Below are positions 45,227-55,400 of a stretch of DNA of 64,000 nt, in pieces. Where the stretch lies: positions 1 through 64,000 of the forward strand of contig NZ_LZMD01000014.1 of NCBI RefSeq assembly GCF_001668575.1, given 5' to 3'. The position numbers and the translations under genes were made by a program. The notes under the pieces are model-generated. The model made no database searches. It was not told the DNA's origin and saw nothing but the letters and a program-made list of their open reading frames with translations. Within the stretch, counting starts at the first letter, position 1. Each line of letters begins with the position of its first letter. This stretch comes from Mycobacterium sp. 1164985.4 (GTDB lineage Bacteria; Actinomycetota; Actinomycetes; Mycobacteriales; Mycobacteriaceae).

Positions 45227-45963
45227 TGCTGTCTGCCCCGTTTCTGTTGTTGTCGATCCGCGGCGAGGACGCCGCGGCCGGGGACGAGTACCGAGCGATG
45301 ATGCGCTTCGGCGGTTTGGATACGACGGGTGTGCGCCGGATCAATCTGCTCCACGAATCGTTGGGTTCCATCGACCTCGCGGACTGGTCGGGCATCATCC
45401 TCGGCGGCGGTCCGTACAACGTCAGCGATGCGCCGGAGTCGAAATCGACGACGCAACGACGGGTCGAGGCAGAACTACTCGACTTGATCCGGCGCGTCGT
45501 GGAGGCGGACTACCCATTCCTTGGATGTTGTTACGGCGTAGGCACATTGGGCACCGTCATCGGGGCGGTCATCGACCGTACGTACCCGGAACCCGTCGGC
45601 GGCATGAAGATCACGGTCACCGACGAGGGTCGCGACGATCCACTCTTCACCGAGCTGCCTGATGTCTTCGATGCTTACGGCGGACACAAGGAAGCGGCGT
45701 CGGTGCTGCCACCCGAGGCACTATGCCTGGCGACCTCACCGCAATGCCCGGTTCAGGCGTTTCGAGTCAGACAGAACGTCTACGCCACGCAATTCCATCC
45801 CGAGCTCGACCTGGACGGCCTCGACATCCGCCTTGATGCCTACAAGAACCATGGTTACTTCGCACCGGAGTCGGCGGAGCAGTTGAAACTCGAAGCGCGA
45901 CAATGGAAAGTTCGATATCCCCAGACCATCCTGCGTCGGTTCGTGGATCGGTATGCGCGCTGA
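45226..45963 (+). CDS. Class I glutamine amidotransferase-like protein
   Basis: 245 residues. The nucleophile elbow LGCCYGVG carries the Cys, and the FHPELD motif carries the His-Glu pair, in the GATase1 order. It would release ammonia from glutamine, alone or for a partner. A start at GTG 45226 (MLSAPFLLLSIRGED) is preferred because it begins right after the katG terminator. The ATG at 45187 has a leaderless-like CACAAT six bases upstream but would encode the hairpin; both remain possible. Confidence 0.78.
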   Translation: MLSAPFLLLSIRGEDAAAGDEYRAMMRFGGLDTTGVRRINLLHESLGSIDLADWSGIILGGGPYNVSDAPESKSTTQRRVEAELLDLIRRVVEADYPFLGCCYGVGTLGTVIGAVIDRTYPEPVGGMKITVTDEGRDDPLFTELPDVFDAYGGHKEAASVLPPEALCLATSPQCPVQAFRVRQNVYATQFHPELDLDGLDIRLDAYKNHGYFAPESAEQLKLEARQWKVRYPQTILRRFVDRYAR

Positions 45964-45999
45964 CGGTTGGTCTTCGGGCAGCCGGGGCACTCCAGGGTG

Positions 46000-46653
46000 A
46001 TGCACACCGTCGAGTACTCCCCCGGCCGGTCCGCAGACATCTTCGGCGATCCGGCGCAACCGACAGTCTTGATGTGGCACGGTGCCCAGACCGATTCGCG
46101 CGCCGCGATGCGCCCACTGGCCGAACGGGTGCACGCGCACGAATTCGCGGTTGTGCTGGCCGACTGGGACTCACACGCCGACGACCGTGGCCGTGGCGAC
46201 CTGCTGGCCTCGGCGTCACATGCCAGGACGCACGCGGGCGACGCGCCGTTGGTTGTCGTGGGATGGTCGATGGGCGGCCTGGCGGCGGCGGCCCTGGCGA
46301 TCCACGCCCGTGAGTTCGGCGTCGCTCATACCGTCTGCCTGGCAGGCGCATTCATGGTCGCGGACCCTCTCAGCGGCGCGCCCTTGGCGAGTTCGTTGGA
46401 CGGTGATGCCGCGGCGTTCACGCTGTTGCACGGTGCGCACGACGACGTCGTCCCGGCCGAGGTGAGCCGGAAATTCGCCGAGACGCTCTCGGACGCGGGT
46501 TGGCCGGTCTCGTGCGTCGTGCTCGAGGCCGATCACGGGTCGATCGCGGGTGCGACGTACGACCCTGCTGCCGACCGGTATTCGGCCGCGACCGACGAGG
46601 GCTCGCTGTCGGTCGCTGCGGATGTGGCGGCGCGGATCGCCGCGGTGCTCTGA
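46000..46653 (+). CDS. Small alpha/beta hydrolase
   Basis: 217 residues. The Ser elbow is GWSMGG (~residue 88), the acid lies in HGAHDDVVP and the His in EADHGSIAG, a complete triad of a short esterase or lipase-like alpha/beta hydrolase. The substrate is unknown. ATG 46000 is chosen; an upstream reading lacks family similarity. It follows the amidotransferase by 36 bp in the same direction and is tightly convergent with the exported protein at 46654. Confidence 0.78.
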   Translation: MHTVEYSPGRSADIFGDPAQPTVLMWHGAQTDSRAAMRPLAERVHAHEFAVVLADWDSHADDRGRGDLLASASHARTHAGDAPLVVVGWSMGGLAAAALAIHAREFGVAHTVCLAGAFMVADPLSGAPLASSLDGDAAAFTLLHGAHDDVVPAEVSRKFAETLSDAGWPVSCVVLEADHGSIAGATYDPAADRYSAATDEGSLSVAADVAARIAAVL

Positions 46654-47031
46654 TCACTCCGCGGTGTCGATGCGGTGAGCCCACCTCAGGTGGCCCCCAC
46701 CCATGTCGGTGCACACGAACGCCACCCCGTCCGAGCCTTGAGCCGAAGCGTTCGGTTGGGTGCAGTCCATCGCGACGTTGTAGATGCCGATGAGGGGTCC
46801 GGCAGGTGTCCACACGCCTACCCGGTTGCAGACGAATGTTGCGCCGTCGGGACCGAGCCCGTAGTTGAAGTACTTGCCGGGCCGGCACGGCGCTCCCCCG
46901 ATGACGTTGCGGGCGACGTCGGGCACGCAATCGGCGGAGTAGCAGACCGCCGCCGCGTCCGGAGCGAAGGCGATCAACCCGGCGGCTGCCGTCATCGCGG
47001 CGGTCAAAGCGGCGACGTGTGGACGCACCAT
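46654..47031 (-). CDS. Exported small Cys-containing protein
   Basis: 125 residues from ATG 47031. A signal peptide is cleaved near PDAAA-VCY, followed by a compact Cys-containing domain (CYSADCVPDV, PCRPGKYFNYG) ending RWAHRIDTAE. Function unknown. The start is supported by CACCAT six bases upstream, a leaderless layout on the minus strand. Its stop abuts that of the alpha/beta hydrolase (convergent). Confidence 0.7.
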   Translation of the reverse strand: MVRPHVAALTAAMTAAAGLIAFAPDAAAVCYSADCVPDVARNVIGGAPCRPGKYFNYGLGPDGATFVCNRVGVWTPAGPLIGIYNVAMDCTQPNASAQGSDGVAFVCTDMGGGHLRWAHRIDTAE

Positions 47032-47112
47032 GTTCCGATGGTGACATCCCGCCGGGTTGTTTACCGGGAAATCGCTTGACCTCAACAATGGTTCAGGTCG
47101 CAGAGTCGATAC

Positions 47113-47775
47113 ATGACGAACTCAACGACACAGGAACTGACCCGACTCCGCGACGACCTTTGGCAGACCCGGATGGATACGCCGTTCCCCGGCCTCACCA
47201 CGCACGCGTACCTGTGGCGCGGGCCGCGCGGCAATGTGCTGTTCTACAGTCCGGCGAGCGAGGCCGATTTCGATGCGATCGACGCACTGGGCGGCGTCAG
47301 CGCGCAGTATCTGTCGCATCTCGATGAGGCCGGGCCGAACCTGGCCCGGATCGCGGAGCGGTTTGCGCGCCGGTTGCACGCGCCGGAGGCGGAACTCGAG
47401 GCCATTACCAAGCACGCCCGCGTCGACGTGGCAGTCGGCGATGTGCGCTACGTCGACGACAACGGTGTCGAAGTGCTTCCCACCCCGGGTCATTCGCCCG
47501 GCAGCACAAGCTATCTCGTGCGCGGAGTGACCGGCGAGCGATACCTGTTCACCGGCGACACCATGTTCCCCACGGCCTCGGGAACGTGGGCGACGTTCCT
47601 AGTGCCGGGCCGCGGCGACGCCGGTCAGCTGCGCGCGAGTGTGGAGCTGCTGGGCACCGTCGACCCTGACCTGGTGATCTCCAGCGCGTTCGGTGGTGAG
47701 ACGGCGTGGGCGGTCGTCGATCCGCGTTCGTGGGGCGACTGCGTGGCGCAGGCGCTGGCGACCGTGCCTTCGTAG
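47113..47775 (+). CDS. Degenerate metallo-beta-lactamase-fold protein
   Basis: 220 residues. The second half has the MBL pattern (PTPGHSPGSTSYL, LFTGDTMF), but the first metal motif HxHxDH is reduced to SHLDEAG and the last His is not evident, so the metal site is incomplete. It is either a one-metal enzyme or non-catalytic. ATG 47113 lies six bases after CAGAGT. It is one of three MBL-fold genes in the window and the only unbroken one. Confidence 0.7.
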   Translation: MTNSTTQELTRLRDDLWQTRMDTPFPGLTTHAYLWRGPRGNVLFYSPASEADFDAIDALGGVSAQYLSHLDEAGPNLARIAERFARRLHAPEAELEAITKHARVDVAVGDVRYVDDNGVEVLPTPGHSPGSTSYLVRGVTGERYLFTGDTMFPTASGTWATFLVPGRGDAGQLRASVELLGTVDPDLVISSAFGGETAWAVVDPRSWGDCVAQALATVPS

Positions 47776-47811
47776 TCGCGTCGGCAGGTTCACAAACGGC
47801 GAGGGGCCAGC

Positions 47812-48576
47812 TCAGGATTCGCGGCGCGGCGGCCGCTGGTCGTCGGGGTCGTTGGGGTCTGGGTCGCCGAACCACCGCCACGGCGTGTGCTCCTCGTAGG
47901 TGTCGTGCCAACTCCACCATTCGTAGGGCGGACCCTGCGGATAGCCCTCGGGTGAGTCCTCCCAATCCTCCTGCCGGCCAAGCGCCGTCACGTCGAGTAG
48001 GTTCCAGGTGTTGACGAACACCTCGTCACCGCGGCCGTTGATGAAGTACGTGCGGAAGATGCGATTGGCGTCGTCGCGGATGAAGACGTTGGTGCCGTGC
48101 CAGTCCTTGACGCCGAAGTCGGCGTCGAAGGCTGCATCCTTGCTGGGGAGGATCGTGTACCACGGGTGGTGCCAACCCATCTTGGTCTTCATGTGCTCGA
48201 GGTCGGCCTGTAAAGCGCGGGATGCGTAGACGAACGTGGTGTCGCGGGCGTTGAGGTGAGCGAGGTTTGGCACATGATCGGCCATCAAAGAGCAACCGGT
48301 GCAGCCGTGTTCGGGCCAGTCACCCGTCCCGGGCTCGATGAAGGCGCGATACACGATCAGCTGGCGGCGGCCGTCGAACAAGTCGAGCAGGCTGATCTGG
48401 CCGCGCGGTCCTTCGAAGATGTAGTTCTTGTCGACGGCCATCCATGGCATCCTTCGGCGTTGGGCCGCCAGCGCGTCGCGGGCGCGCATGAGTTCCTTCT
48501 CCTTGACGAGCATCTCTTCCCAGGCCCTCGTCCACTCTCCCTCGGAGACGACCGGCGGCGTGTTCATCACCGTCAT
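47812..48576 (-). CDS. DUF899 thioredoxin-like protein
   Basis: 254 residues of the DUF899 family: a thioredoxin-like fold with the CxxC-type motif HGCTGCSLMADHV and the conserved FVYASRA strand. Family function is not settled; a redox role is plausible. Its ATG shares ATGA with the stop of the ArsR-SRPBCC gene (4-bp overlap), so it is translated from the same mRNA and controlled by that regulator. Confidence 0.82.
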   Translation of the reverse strand: MTVMNTPPVVSEGEWTRAWEEMLVKEKELMRARDALAAQRRRMPWMAVDKNYIFEGPRGQISLLDLFDGRRQLIVYRAFIEPGTGDWPEHGCTGCSLMADHVPNLAHLNARDTTFVYASRALQADLEHMKTKMGWHHPWYTILPSKDAAFDADFGVKDWHGTNVFIRDDANRIFRTYFINGRGDEVFVNTWNLLDVTALGRQEDWEDSPEGYPQGPPYEWWSWHDTYEEHTPWRWFGDPDPNDPDDQRPPRRES

Positions 48577-49349
48577 GATGCGGCCTCGAGTTCGCTCTTG
48601 AGGTTGGCCAGCTTCCATGGCCATCCGCCGGAGATCAAGCCGCGCACAGTGCTTTCCGGGGGGAAGTCGTCGTGCACGACTGTCAGCTTCACCTGACCGT
48701 CCTCGACCGGTTCGATCTCGAAGGTGACCTTCGACCTGCGCTCGGTCGCGGCCTTCTTCACGACGTCTTCGTCGAGGCCCAGTTTCGCCAGTTCGGGTAC
48801 GAAGGTGTGGAAGGTGAACGCGAGCCTGCGGTACGGATCGGATTCGAGAATCACCTGCTCCGAATCCTTGATCTCCAGGCCGCTGCAGTCGGACCACACG
48901 TACTCCGAACCCTTTTTGAAGTCCGATACCAATGCATGGCCCATGTACCGATTGGAGAAGGCGGGGTCGGTGATGGCCTGCCACAGTCGCTCGGGTGTGG
49001 TTCGAATGTAGGTGACGTAGACGAACTCGCTGGTGCTCATCGGGTGGGTCTCCAATGCTGTTTTGAGGTCCGCGAGCGTCTGCACTCGCGCGCGGTCGTA
49101 TCGATTGATCCAGCGGTCGGCGATCGCGTTGATCGGTTCTGCGTTGAGGTAGTGCAGCTTCTCCCGCCCTCGCCACAAAGTTGTGATGAGGTTGGCCGCT
49201 TCGAGCACGGCGAGGTGCTTGCTCACCGACTGGCGAGCCATCGACAGCCCCGAGCACAGATCCCGCAGCGATTGACCGTTGCGGTCGTTGAGGCTGTCGA
49301 GAAGCAAGCGCCGATTCGGGTCGGCCAGCGCCTTGAATACGTCGTCCAT
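48573..49349 (-). CDS. ArsR regulator fused to an AHSA1/SRPBCC domain
   Basis: 258 residues. The first ~90 are an ArsR winged helix (DPNRRLLLDSL, LSMARQSVSKHLAVLEAA). From ~105 to the end is an AHSA1-type SRPBCC domain (FVYVTYIRTTPERLWQAITD, ISGGWPWKLANLKSEL). A ligand in the SRPBCC pocket could control DNA binding in cis. The start at 49349 has GGCAGGG upstream. Two copies of a dyad (49369-49384, 49399-49414) lie just upstream and are likely its operators. The DUF899 gene is coupled to it. Confidence 0.85.
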   Translation of the reverse strand: MDDVFKALADPNRRLLLDSLNDRNGQSLRDLCSGLSMARQSVSKHLAVLEAANLITTLWRGREKLHYLNAEPINAIADRWINRYDRARVQTLADLKTALETHPMSTSEFVYVTYIRTTPERLWQAITDPAFSNRYMGHALVSDFKKGSEYVWSDCSGLEIKDSEQVILESDPYRRLAFTFHTFVPELAKLGLDEDVVKKAATERRSKVTFEIEPVEDGQVKLTVVHDDFPPESTVRGLISGGWPWKLANLKSELEAAS

Positions 49350-49368
49350 CCCTGCCGCCTGACTATAT

Positions 49369-49384
49369 GCAGCCGTTTGGCTGC
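49369..49384. promoter_or_regulatory. ArsR-type operator, copy 1
   Basis: GCAGCC-GTTT-GGCTGC, a perfect 6-bp-arm palindrome. Its centre is exactly 30 bp from copy 2, so both lie on the same face of the helix. A TATAGT -10-like sequence (minus strand) adjoins it. Confidence 0.6.
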
Positions 49385-49398
49385 GTGTTCGACAATAG

Positions 49399-49414
49399 GC
49401 AGCCATGTGGCTGC
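49399..49414. promoter_or_regulatory. ArsR-type operator, copy 2
   Basis: GCAGCC-ATGT-GGCTGC, with the same arms as copy 1. On the minus strand each copy is preceded by ACAC and followed by TATTGTC or TATAGTC, so the whole ~28-bp module is duplicated. Confidence 0.6.
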
Positions 49415-49496
49415 GTGTCAATGGTCAGGGCGGCCATCGAGCGTGCGCTCAGCGCGGAAGCTGGCAGAAGTCGTCACTCACCGCACGTTCGGCGGT

Positions 49497-52400
49497 CTAG
49501 TCTGCGTCGAGTTCCTCGAAGCGCAACAGCGCTTGGTTGCGGTCCTCGGCATCGAAGACTTCTAATCGGGTGAGCCGCCCGCTGTCGAATCCCGTAAGCA
49601 TGACGAGGGGAAGTTCGACCGCGAAGCCGTCGGTTGAGGTGCCCTTCAAAACGACGTCGCTCAGCACCCTTGCGGGAGAATGCATGAGAACTTGCGAGTG
49701 TTCGATCCAGAAATCTGGGACCAATGAGGCCATTGCCCGAATGGATGCCATGTGGTCGGCGACAGATCGAATATCGGGGCTCGACAGCTGCCGGTGGTTT
49801 GCGTAGGCGGCACCTTCGCCGAGCGCGAGAAGCTCGTCCCAGTCGTGGCGGTTGGTGACCTCGGCGAGATGACGTGCTGCTTCGATGACCTCCGGATGCT
49901 CGACCTCTCCCGAAGCGATCCAGCGAGCGTGCAGTTCCCTCATCGCGGCGTCGAGGTCTTCGGCGTCGAAAAACATTGAATGACAGATCAAGCCGTCGTC
50001 ACCGACTTCCGTAACCGATAGGCCTTCGACGGTTATGGGCTCGTCGGGTGTTCCCCTCTCGCGGAACAGGTCACGGCATAGCACCAATCGCTGTCCGCGT
50101 ATGGCGACTGGTTCGTCCGTCCATTGCCAGCTTGCTGGTGCCTCGGAGAACATGCTGGGCGCGAATTCCTGTCTGATCAGTCCCTGGTCTCGCAACCCCT
50201 TCCGCCGGTCCTCGTAATGCGCGTCTGGTGCGGCAAAGGAACAAAAGCCCTCGAGGTCTCGACGGTTGAATGCATTTGAGAGATTCGCGCGGGCGCGTGT
50301 CGCCGCGTTGGCGAGCCGACCTGCCGGCCGATTGATCTCTTCGAATCTGATTAGCGCGGAGTGGATTTCGACTTCGTCGAACATCTCGCAGCGGCTGATC
50401 GCGTCACCGTCGATGAGGAGCAAAACCAGCTCCCGCCATTCACCGTCGAAGCCGGCGTGCGATGTCGCTTTCACGACCTGGGTGACGACCGCTCCAAGGG
50501 TGTCGAGCCGATGCACCACCTCGGCGTGAGCATGAATTTTCGGGACCACATCCCACGTGGCGTTGACGAAATCGATCTGTTCACCGGGCCCGAACGAGGT
50601 GCCGCCGCGCCGGTGGTCGATGTTCACCCAGTCCGGAGTGGTACGGAACAGCTCTCTCCTGTTGAAGGTGGCGTAGCCATCGACGATCGCCGACCAAGTG
50701 CGGGCGTGTGCGGCTGCTTCGCCAGCGAGATAACGGGTTTCGAGCTCTTCGATGGCGGCGTCAACGTCGTCGCAGTCGAAGTTGACGAAGTCACCCATCA
50801 AGTCGTCCACGTTGATCTCGACGACGGTGAGAAGGTCTACGGTGACCGGCCGACTCTCATCGGCGGTGTCGCGGTAGATTTGGCGGGCCAGCGCCAGCCG
50901 CGCCCCCCTGGTCGCAACCTGCTCGATTTCTGTCCGCCAGGTCAGCGGTGACTCGAACAGGGCTTCTGCCGCCTTTCTGCGGTCGGCCGGACCGTGTATT
51001 GCTTGCAAGCCTTTTCGGCGGTCATCGATGCATCCGTTCGGTGAAGTGAGTGCGAGGAATGCGTCGATGTCATGGTGATTGAAAGCGTCAGCCAGACGCT
51101 CCCACAATTGAGTCGCCTTGTTCTCGACTCGCGTTGTCGAGCGGCTGAGTTCGTCGAATCGTGCGAGTGCGGTGTCGAGGTCATCCTCATCGAAAATCTC
51201 GCAACGGTTGATCGCGTCACCCTCGAACGCCAAAAGAGTCACCTCACGCCACTCGGCAGTGAAGCCGTCCCGCGAGGTGCCCGTTTCGGCATGGGTGAAG
51301 ACAGCCCCTATGTCGGTCAGCCGATGCACGGCTTCAATGCGGGTGCTGATGTCAGACGCTAGCTGCCACGACTCGCGGACATACGCGTGCACATCGCCTG
51401 GCGCGGCGACGACTGGACGATGGTCGATGTTCACCCAGCCTTTGGTAGTCGACGACAGTTCGTGCCGGTTGAAGGCGTCATATGTGTGGATGACTAGGGA
51501 CCACGTGTGCGCATAGGGTGCGGCTTCGCCAGCGACATAAAGGGAATCAAGCTCGCGCAGCGCGCGTGTGATGTCGTCTGGATCGAACGCCACGATCAGA
51601 TCGACCAATCCTTCGGCGCCTAGCTCCGTTACTGCAAGGAGTTCGTTCGTCACTGGTCGCTCGGAAAGGGTGCCGTCTAGCCAGCATGTACGGACCAGCG
51701 CGAGGCGCGTCCCCCTGACCGCGATGGGTTCGACCTCCATCTGCGAACCGCGCGGTGCCAGTTCGAACAGCAGATTGACATGTGCGCGCTGGTCGGGACC
51801 GGCGATCACGGCCTGCAGCCCTTTTCGGCGATCGTCTATTTGACGGTCAGCGCTGACGAGGTTGAGGTATCCGTTCAGGTCTCGACGGTTGAACGCATCC
51901 GCTACCGACGCCCATGCGCGCGTCGCGGCGTTCTCTATCCGCGACTCCTGGCTGAGTTCGTCGAATCGTGCGAATGCCGCGTCGAGGTCGTTCTCGTCGA
52001 ACATCTCGAAGCGGTCGGGGCGGTCCCCGTGGACCGTGACTACGGCCAATTCCTGGTACTCGAAGGGAAATCCTTCCTCCGAATGTCCCTCCACCACATG
52101 GTGGATGACCGCTCCAGCTCCCGTGAGCTTGTGCACTGCCGCGATCCGAAAGCGAATGTCGGGCGCGATCTCCCATGAGGCGCGGAGGTTTGCGATCAGG
52201 TCGTCGGCCTCGATGGTCGCGACCAACCGGTGATCTACCCATGCGGGCGTTGTGCCGGGTACCTCGCGGCGGTTGACCATGGCGTAGGACTCTGCAATCG
52301 CTGACCATGTACGCGAGAACGTTACGGCTTCGCCAGCAAGGTAACGGGTTTCGAGCTCCGCATAGGCGGCGTCTGTGTCCTCGGGATCGAAGAATATCGT

Positions 52401-55400
52401 TTGTAGGTCTTCTTGCTTGTCGGCGACGTCTGTCAGTACCACCAACTCGACTGTGATCGGTCGTGTCGGATCGTCGTAGTCGAGGAACGCTTCTCGGGTC
52501 AGCGCCAGGCGATCCCCCCTGATCGCGACGGCCTCGACTTCGACTTTCCAGCTCGTGGGTGTTTCTGACAGAACCGCATGCGCATACTTCACATCTGTCA
52601 GTCCCTCGTCACGCAGCCCTCGACGGCGGTCCTCATAGCGCCCGACGGCACCCGCGGTGAAGGTTTCCGTATCTCGACGGTTATAAGCATCGGCGACATT
52701 GATCCGCAGCCGAACCGCGGGATTATCGAGTCGAGGCGACGATCTATCGAGTTCGTCGAGCCTCGCAAGGGCGAAATCCAGGTCGTCCTCATCGTACAAC
52801 TCACACCGTTCGACGGACTCTCCCGCGAAAGTGAGCAGTTGAAGAAATCGCCACTCGGCCTGGAAGCCGTCGTGTGAAGTAGCGCCGACCACCGACGTCA
52901 CCAGCACCGCGGTGTCGCTGAGGCGATGCACAGTTTCGATGTGAGCATTCAGGTCGGGCGTCACATCCCACACGTCGGGGTGCGCTGCGGCGGCAGAGGC
53001 CGTCGATGCGAACGGTGTACCTTTCCGATGGTCAGCGAAGGCCCAACTCCGGTCGAACTGCTCATGCCGGTTGAGCGCGGTATAGCCCTGTGTCACAACC
53101 GTCCACGTGCGCGCGCACGCAGCTGCCTCCCCGGCGGCATACTTCGCGTCAAGCTCTGCGAACGCGGCGTCAACGTCGTCGAGGTCGAAGACGGTGTTCG
53201 AGACCAGCCGGTTCGTGGCGTCTGTCTCGACGATCATGAGCGCCTCAGCGGCGATCTCGTCACGCGGCATCTCATCCGCCGCGAAACGACTCTGGCACAA
53301 CGCGAGGTGCTCGCCTCGAGTCGCGATGACGACTGACCCGGCGTTCTTGAAGCCGACCTCACCAACCGACTGCATGTTCTCTATGTGTGTTATGCGGCCT
53401 CGCCGCACGCCGGCGTTGACGACCTGGCGCCGGTCGTATGAGGTGAAATCCTCCGTCATGACCAATTGGGTCGCGTCCCAGTCTCGCGCCTCAAAGCACG
53501 CCCAAGCGCGGGCTAACGCACGGGTGGCTTCATTCTCCGGTCGGCGCGCAGGGCCACTCAACTCATCGAATTTCGCGATGGCAGTGTCCAGATCGGCCTC
53601 TTCGAACAGATCGCAGCGATTCATGCCGCCCGGGCCACTCATCGTGAGCAGAGCGACCATTCGCCACTCAGCGTAAAAGTCGTCCGGCGAATTGCCGTAC
53701 GCCGTATGCGTGATGACAGCGCCGCGATCGCTCAACCGATGGACGCATTCCAGGTACATCTTGTTGTTCGGGGTTACGTCCCAGCCGGACCTCACGTACG
53801 CGAGGAGGTCGTCCCCAGCGAAGGTTTCGCGCACCCGGTGATCGGTCGTGACCCAATTCGACAAGCCAGGGACTTCGTGTCGATTGAATTTGGCGTAGGC
53901 ATCTGCGATGCCGGACCAAACCTGCGCGTACCTTGCCGCCTCACCAGCAAGGTAGTGGGCGTCGAGTTCCGCGAAGGCGGCATCGAGGTCATCGGCATCG
54001 AGAATGACGAAGGCTGCGATCCGGTCGTCGGTGCGAGACTCGATAAGAACGAGGGCTTCCGTCCGATACGTGTCAGGTCGCGTATTCCTGCCGCGCAGGA
54101 GGACTCGGGTGAGCGCGAGGTGCTGACCACGAGTCGCGAGAACGGTTGACGCCAGAGTGGTCGTGCCCATATCGGCGGTCGCGCGTAAATTCTCGATCCC
54201 GGCATCGCGGCCCCTCAGGACGCCCGTACCGACCACCCGACGACGATCGTCGTGGTAGAGGTCGTCAACAAGGAGTTGCGACATCGCGTTCCAGTCGCGC
54301 TTTGTGAACAGTGCGCGGAAGCGCTCGTCGAGCCGAGTCACGGTGTTGGTCAATCGTGCCGACAGTCGGTTGAGCCCTTCGAACCGAGCGATGGCCGCGT
54401 CGAGGTCCGTCTCGTCGAAAAGCTCGACGCGACTCAGTAGATCACCATCAAAGGTCGCAAGCGTGATGACTCGCCATTCGGCGCTGAAGCCGTCTTGTGA
54501 AGTCCCGGTTGCCACCCGAGTAACGACTGCGCCGAAATCGGCCAGTCTGTGCACGACCTCGATGTAATTGGTGATATCCGGCGCCAACTCCCATGAGGTG
54601 CGCACATACGGAAATAGTTGCCCCGGGGCGATTGGGGTACCGCTTCGGTGATCGGTGTTGACCCAGTCGGGTGTCGTCGCGGGCAGTTCGTGACGGTTGA
54701 ACGCGGCGAACGCCTTCGCGAGGACGGTCCAAGTGCGGCGGTGCGGGGCGCCTTCGCCGGCTCCGAAGCGGACGTCGAGTTCCTGGAGGGCGGCATCGAT
54801 CGCGTCGCGGTCGAACATCACGCAAGCCGCGATCCGGCCGTCGGCGTCTGACTCGACAACCGCGAGAATCTCGGTGTGGAAGGCCTCAGGGCGCTGGTCT
54901 CGGCCCGAAGTTCGGAAACGGTTCAACGCTAAGCGATCGCCACGGAGGGCGATGACGGTTGACGTCAAAGTGCGGGTGCCGACTCCGGCTACGGCCTGCC
55001 AGTCGGCAACGTTGAGTCGTGGTCCTTGGCGTCTCCCAACGCCGACGAGCGGTCTGTTGTCGTCGGTCTGAACATTCTCGGCGAGCGTGTCTGCCATTCC
55101 GTCCCAATCACGGGCGCCGAAGCATTCGCAGAACCGATCTGCCGCCCGGCTCGCAGCATTGGTCGGTTTCTGCGCCGCCGCAGTGAGCTCGTCGAAGCGG
55201 GCGAGCGCCGCGTCGAGGTCTGATTCGTCGAACAACTCAGAGCGGCTGATCACATCGCCCTCGACCACCAAGACGTTGATCATCCGCCACTCGGCATCGA
55301 AGCCGTCCGGCGAAGTCCCAGAACCTACATGGGTTACGACTGCGCCGGTGGGCGTGACTCGATGAACGGCTTCGACATGGGTGCTGATGTTTGCGAGCTT

